A stretch of DNA of 10,267 nucleotides from Gemmatimonadaceae bacterium (lineage in GTDB: Bacteria > Gemmatimonadota > Gemmatimonadetes > Gemmatimonadales > Gemmatimonadaceae). Positions 7,133-10,267 of the stretch are shown piece after piece. The notes below the pieces were generated by a model that was not told where the DNA came from, did not search any database, and saw nothing but the letters and a program-made list of their open reading frames with translations. Positions within the stretch are counted from its first letter, which is position 1; each line of letters opens with the position of its first letter. The DNA lies in contig JAICUE010000056.1 in assembly GCA_025936015.1 (NCBI GenBank), forward strand, positions 1 through 10,267, given 5' to 3'. The position numbers were made by a program, and so were the translations under genes.

Positions 7133-10100
7133 GTGACAGGAGTTCAGACGAGGAGCGGGGAAGCGCTGCGCAGCGACCAGCTCGCGCCGTGGACGCTCAC
7201 GACGGCGATCGCGCTGCTCGCGCTCGCGGGGTGGCTTCGCGATCCTCGAATAGAGTATCTCGCCGCGGCCTCGTTCGCCACGCTCGCGTCGATAGCGTTT
7301 GTTCCGAACGCGCTGGGGCGCCGCGCGCGCGTGTGGCGCGGGATCGCGAGCGGACTCGCGCTGATCGCCTGCGTGGGGAGCGGCCTCGAGCAACGCACGC
7401 TGTCACGCGTGCATGACGCGTGGTCGGGTTACGACGCGACCCGGCGCGCTGCCGCCGCGGGGCGGATGCAGGAAGAACTCGTCCGTGTGGCCACCGAACT
7501 GCGGCAGGTGGCGCAGCGAGCGCTCGTCGCACCAGGCGAGCGAGCCGCGGCGTTCGCGCTTGTCGGCGGCCTGTCCGGCGGAGCGGGGGAGCGGGGAATC
7601 GTGGTCTACGAATGCGACGAACCGCTGGCGTGGGGAGGAGTAGTTCGTGTCGCCACCGACACCCTCACGTCGCCGCTCGGCGTGGCGACCACCCCCACCT
7701 ACGTCGTGCTGTACGCGGTCGCCAAGGGGGGCACACGCCGCGCCGTGGCGACAGCGCTCATCCACGCCGAGCCGCCCGGGAGCAGCTTGTCGCATCCGCT
7801 CGACGTCGTGGTCGCGCGGGCGACCGGCGTTCGGGGCTTCACGGCGGCGCGCGACTCGGGCGCCGCGATGCAACCCGGCTCGGAGAAGCTGAGCAGCGGG
7901 GCTGCCGGGCGACCCGGCGCCGCCCGCCTAACGGTCGGCGACGGTGGTCCGCCGCTCGTCCTGACGCCGCAGACCGCGTCCCCGTCGGCGACCGTCGCGG
8001 GCCTTCTCGAGCGGGCCCGGCTCCGCGGCGCTGTGCTCCTCGCGCTCGCCCTGGCGGCGTTCGTCGGCGCGGTCTGGCGATCGCGGCGCGGGTTGAGGTC
8101 ACGGTTCGGCGCATTGGTCGTTCCCCTGCTGGCCGTCGGCCTCGTCCCGCTGAACGCGCTGTCGAACGTCACGCGCGTGTTCGACCCGGCGCTCTACTAT
8201 GCATCGTTAGGCGGGCCGTGGACGGCGAGCGCCGGCGCCCTCGCGCTGACCGGTGCGATCCTCCTGCTTGGCCTCCTCGCGCTGCTCCGGTCGCCGTTCA
8301 CCAGACGGTCGCGGGCGGGGGCGGCGGGCGTGGTGATCGTGATCGCCGGCGCGGCGCCCTTTCTGCTTCGCGAGCTCGCACGCGGGATGCAGCCGCCGCC
8401 GGATGGCGTGTCGGCCGCGCTCTGGATGTCGTGGGAGACGGCCCTTTTTCTCGCGGGATGCGTGCTGCTGCTCGCCGGCGCGTCAGCCGGGCGCGCCGCG
8501 TTAGGCGGCCGCCGCGGACTGCCGTCGTCGGTCGCGCCGCTGATCGCGATCGGCGCGGCGCTCGCCGGACCGATGTTCTGGCAGGTGCCGGGCCGGTGGC
8601 CGGGCTGGTACCCTGTGCTCTGGGTCCTGGCGATCGTCGCGCTGGCGTTCACCCGGCGGACGACCCGGTTCGTCGCGGCGGCCGCGGTGATCGCTTCACT
8701 CGGCGCGGCGACCCTCGTCTGGGGAGTGACTGCCCGCAAGCGGGTCGAGCTCGCCGCGCGCGACGTTCAGGGGCTGCGCACCGCCGACGACTACGCCCTC
8801 GCTCTCCTGAATCGCTTCGCGCACGAGCTGGCCGAGGCGCCGCCTCCCACGTCGCGCGCCGAACTGCTCGCCCGTTATGTCGCCTCCGATCTTGCGGCCG
8901 CGGAATATCCGGTCGAGCTGGCCGCGTGGGACAGCACCGGCACGCGACTGTCGGCGCTATCGACCGGCGGCCTCGAGCCAGCGACCGACGAGACGAGTCC
9001 CGCCGTCGCCGAGGCACGCGCGCGCCGGGTGCCGGTTCTGCGGCCGGCGTTAGGCCCGCTCGGCGTCTTCCTCGTCCTGGCGGTGCCTAACGCGGACCGG
9101 TCGGTGACGTCCGCGCTCGTCCTGCCGCGGACGCGGCTGGTGCCTGGCGACCCGTTCGCTCCGCTGATCGGGGGCCCGCTGGGGAATACGAGCGATCCGC
9201 CCTACACGCTGTCGCTGACAGGCGCGGATTCCGTGGCGGTCGTCGACGCCTCGCGCCGGACGTGGAAGCGCGCGGACAACGAGTTGCATGGCGACTGGCT
9301 GCTGCAGACCGCGCGCGGCCTGTCGCGCGCCCATGCCGAAGTCGAGCTGCGGCCCGTGTCGTCGCTGATCCAGCGCGGGCTGTTGATCGTGCTCGCCAAC
9401 CTCGCGCTCGTCGCTCTGCTCTGGGCACTCAGCGCGCTCGCCGACGGCGGCTACGTCCGGTGGATCCAGGTCCGCCGGCGACGCTGGCTGCGAAGCTATC
9501 GTTCGCGCCTGACGCTCGTGCTCTTTGCCTTCTTCGTGCTGCCGGCGGTCGCATTCGCGTGGTGGTCGTACCGCCAGCTGAAGCGTGACGACCGCCAATC
9601 GCAGGAGCTCCTGCTGCGCGAGACGCTGCGGTCGGTCGCCGGGTCGACCGAAGGCGCCGATGTCAGCGGGCCTAACGATCGCACGCCGGGGCCGCTGCTG
9701 CGCTACGACCGCGGCGCGCTCGTGGCATCGAGCGACACGCTCTACGAGGCGCTCGCGCCGTTCGGCGAGTTCCTCCCGCCCGACGTCTTCCTCAGTCTCG
9801 CCGTGTCCGACGAAGTGACGGCGACGAGCACCGCCCGGGTGGGCGCGACATCGACGGTCGTCGGCTACCGCGCGATGACCGACGACCGCGGGCAGCGCGT
9901 CGTCGTCGCGGCGCCCGCTCCCGTGAGCGAAGAACTGCTCGACCGGCGGCGGCGCGATCTCGGGGTGCTCGTATTCTTCCTCACGGCAATCGGCGCGATC
10001 GCGGCGCTCGGCCTGAGCGGGGTCGCGGCTCGGCAGTTCGCGCGGCCGATCGGGGAACTCCGCGGGGCGGCGCTCGCGATCGCCGCCGGAGAGCGCGAGC

Positions 10101-10267
10101 CGGCGCTCGCGGCTCAACCGCCAATCGAGTTCCGGCCGGTGTACTCCGCATTCCGGCGAATGGCGACGGACCTCGGCGAGTCGCTCGAGGCGCTCGTCGA
10201 GGCGCGGCGCCGGACGGAGGCCGTGCTGCGAACGGTCGCTTCGGGGGTCATCGCCGTCGATGGCGGA
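7133..10267 (+). CDS. Giant multi-membrane sensor protein, probable NtrY-like histidine kinase (partial, C-terminus beyond right edge)
   Basis: The frame stays open for 1045 codons from a GTG at 7133 to the right edge. Predicted membrane segments lie at about residues 19-35, 41-57, 70-85, 298-315, 324-343, 363-385, 397-411, 428-452, 466-484, 493-506, 513-532, 749-770, 791-811 and 943-966. Between them are three sizeable non-membrane regions (about 86-297, 533-748, 812-942) that would be sensory. Residues about 967-1022 look like a HAMP linker (ARPIGELRGAALAIAAGE, then a second helix with FRRMATDLGESLEALVEARR). The last residues, RTEAVLRTVASGVIAVDGG, match the entry of a PAS domain as in NtrY (VLxxVxxGVIAVD). 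HisKA and ATPase domains are not visible, so kinase function is inference; another output such as a cyclase cannot be excluded. An ATG at 7076 would add 19 residues and overlap the creatininase start by 50 bp. Six GCCTAACG octamers lie inside. Confidence 0.8.
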   Translation, partial: MTGVQTRSGEALRSDQLAPWTLTTAIALLALAGWLRDPRIEYLAAASFATLASIAFVPNALGRRARVWRGIASGLALIACVGSGLEQRTLSRVHDAWSGYDATRRAAAAGRMQEELVRVATELRQVAQRALVAPGERAAAFALVGGLSGGAGERGIVVYECDEPLAWGGVVRVATDTLTSPLGVATTPTYVVLYAVAKGGTRRAVATALIHAEPPGSSLSHPLDVVVARATGVRGFTAARDSGAAMQPGSEKLSSGAAGRPGAARLTVGDGGPPLVLTPQTASPSATVAGLLERARLRGAVLLALALAAFVGAVWRSRRGLRSRFGALVVPLLAVGLVPLNALSNVTRVFDPALYYASLGGPWTASAGALALTGAILLLGLLALLRSPFTRRSRAGAAGVVIVIAGAAPFLLRELARGMQPPPDGVSAALWMSWETALFLAGCVLLLAGASAGRAALGGRRGLPSSVAPLIAIGAALAGPMFWQVPGRWPGWYPVLWVLAIVALAFTRRTTRFVAAAAVIASLGAATLVWGVTARKRVELAARDVQGLRTADDYALALLNRFAHELAEAPPPTSRAELLARYVASDLAAAEYPVELAAWDSTGTRLSALSTGGLEPATDETSPAVAEARARRVPVLRPALGPLGVFLVLAVPNADRSVTSALVLPRTRLVPGDPFAPLIGGPLGNTSDPPYTLSLTGADSVAVVDASRRTWKRADNELHGDWLLQTARGLSRAHAEVELRPVSSLIQRGLLIVLANLALVALLWALSALADGGYVRWIQVRRRRWLRSYRSRLTLVLFAFFVLPAVAFAWWSYRQLKRDDRQSQELLLRETLRSVAGSTEGADVSGPNDRTPGPLLRYDRGALVASSDTLYEALAPFGEFLPPDVFLSLAVSDEVTATSTARVGATSTVVGYRAMTDDRGQRVVVAAPAPVSEELLDRRRRDLGVLVFFLTAIGAIAALGLSGVAARQFARPIGELRGAALAIAAGEREPALAAQPPIEFRPVYSAFRRMATDLGESLEALVEARRRTEAVLRTVASGVIAVDGG
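7926..9677. repeat. Cluster of six GCCTAACG/CGTTAGGC octamers
   Basis: Exact copies lie at 7926-7933, 8205-8212, 8499-8506, 9048-9055, 9085-9092 and 9670-9677 inside the sensor gene, three in each orientation. Two more occur at 965-972 and 4729-4736 in the efflux operon. Flanking bases are not conserved, so the unit is the octamer itself. The reading frame differs between copies, with products LT, LG or PN, so protein conservation does not explain it. Confidence 0.75.

Noticed and set aside
7241..7262. AT-richer patch that could be a promoter for the creatininase gene on the minus strand
   Set aside because: It contains a TACTCT-like hexamer but no matching -35, and lies over 100 bp into the sensor coding sequence; too weak to call.
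7726..7731. G6 run in the sensor gene as a phase-variation tract
   Set aside because: A single six-base run inside a GC-rich gene with an intact frame is expected by composition; no other sign of slippage.
7420..9090. Long open frame (556 codons) on the plus strand inside the sensor gene, in another frame
   Set aside because: Its translation is dominated by Arg, Ala and Gly with no recognisable domains, as expected for an out-of-frame reading of GC-rich DNA. The overlapping frame shows membrane helices and HAMP/PAS features.
9050..10117. 355-codon minus-strand frame opposite the sensor gene
   Set aside because: The composition is Arg/Asp/Gln-rich and low in complexity, with no start signal; it is an antisense shadow of the sensor coding sequence.

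Overview
The window is GC-rich DNA from a Gram-negative (diderm) bacterium. A TolC-family outer-membrane channel with a cleavable signal peptide and a periplasmic adaptor both imply an outer membrane. The overall look (Ala/Arg-rich high-GC genes, multiple FtsX/MacB-type permeases, a very large multi-membrane sensor protein) would fit Gemmatimonadota or a similar soil phylum, but nothing here fixes the lineage. Almost every base is coding, and the only sizeable gap is about 117 bp (5552-5668).

Left half, minus strand, 5551 down to 1: a five-gene tripartite efflux operon in the order TolC-like channel, HlyD/MacA-like adaptor, MacB/LolD-type ATPase, FtsX/MacB-type permease 1, and permease 2, which runs off the left edge. 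The genes are tightly packed: gaps of 17, 32 and 3 nt and one ATGA overlap. In classical MacB the ATPase and permease are one polypeptide. Here they are separate and there are two different permeases, so the likely machine is an ATPase dimer with a permease heterodimer, docked through the adaptor onto the outer-membrane channel. The substrate cannot be read from the sequence.

Middle, minus strand, 7125 to 5669: a creatininase-family amidohydrolase with an altered metal-site motif, followed by a small exported protein of unknown function. The two are contiguous or overlap, and the pair ends in a strong intrinsic terminator (5626-5652) that insulates it from the efflux operon.

Right third, plus strand, 7133 to the right edge: the N-terminal 1045 residues of a giant membrane sensor protein. 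It has about 14 predicted membrane segments, several extracytoplasmic regions, then a HAMP-like linker and the beginning of a PAS-like domain as in NtrY-type histidine kinases. The catalytic part lies outside the window. It is arranged head to head with the creatininase gene with only about 7 bp between the start codons.

Two features are not explained by the genes. The octamer GCCTAACG/CGTTAGGC occurs eight times, six of them within 1.75 kb of the sensor gene, and it accounts for all three TTA leucine codons of that gene. Separately, runs of six or seven C lie just upstream of three start codons in the efflux operon.
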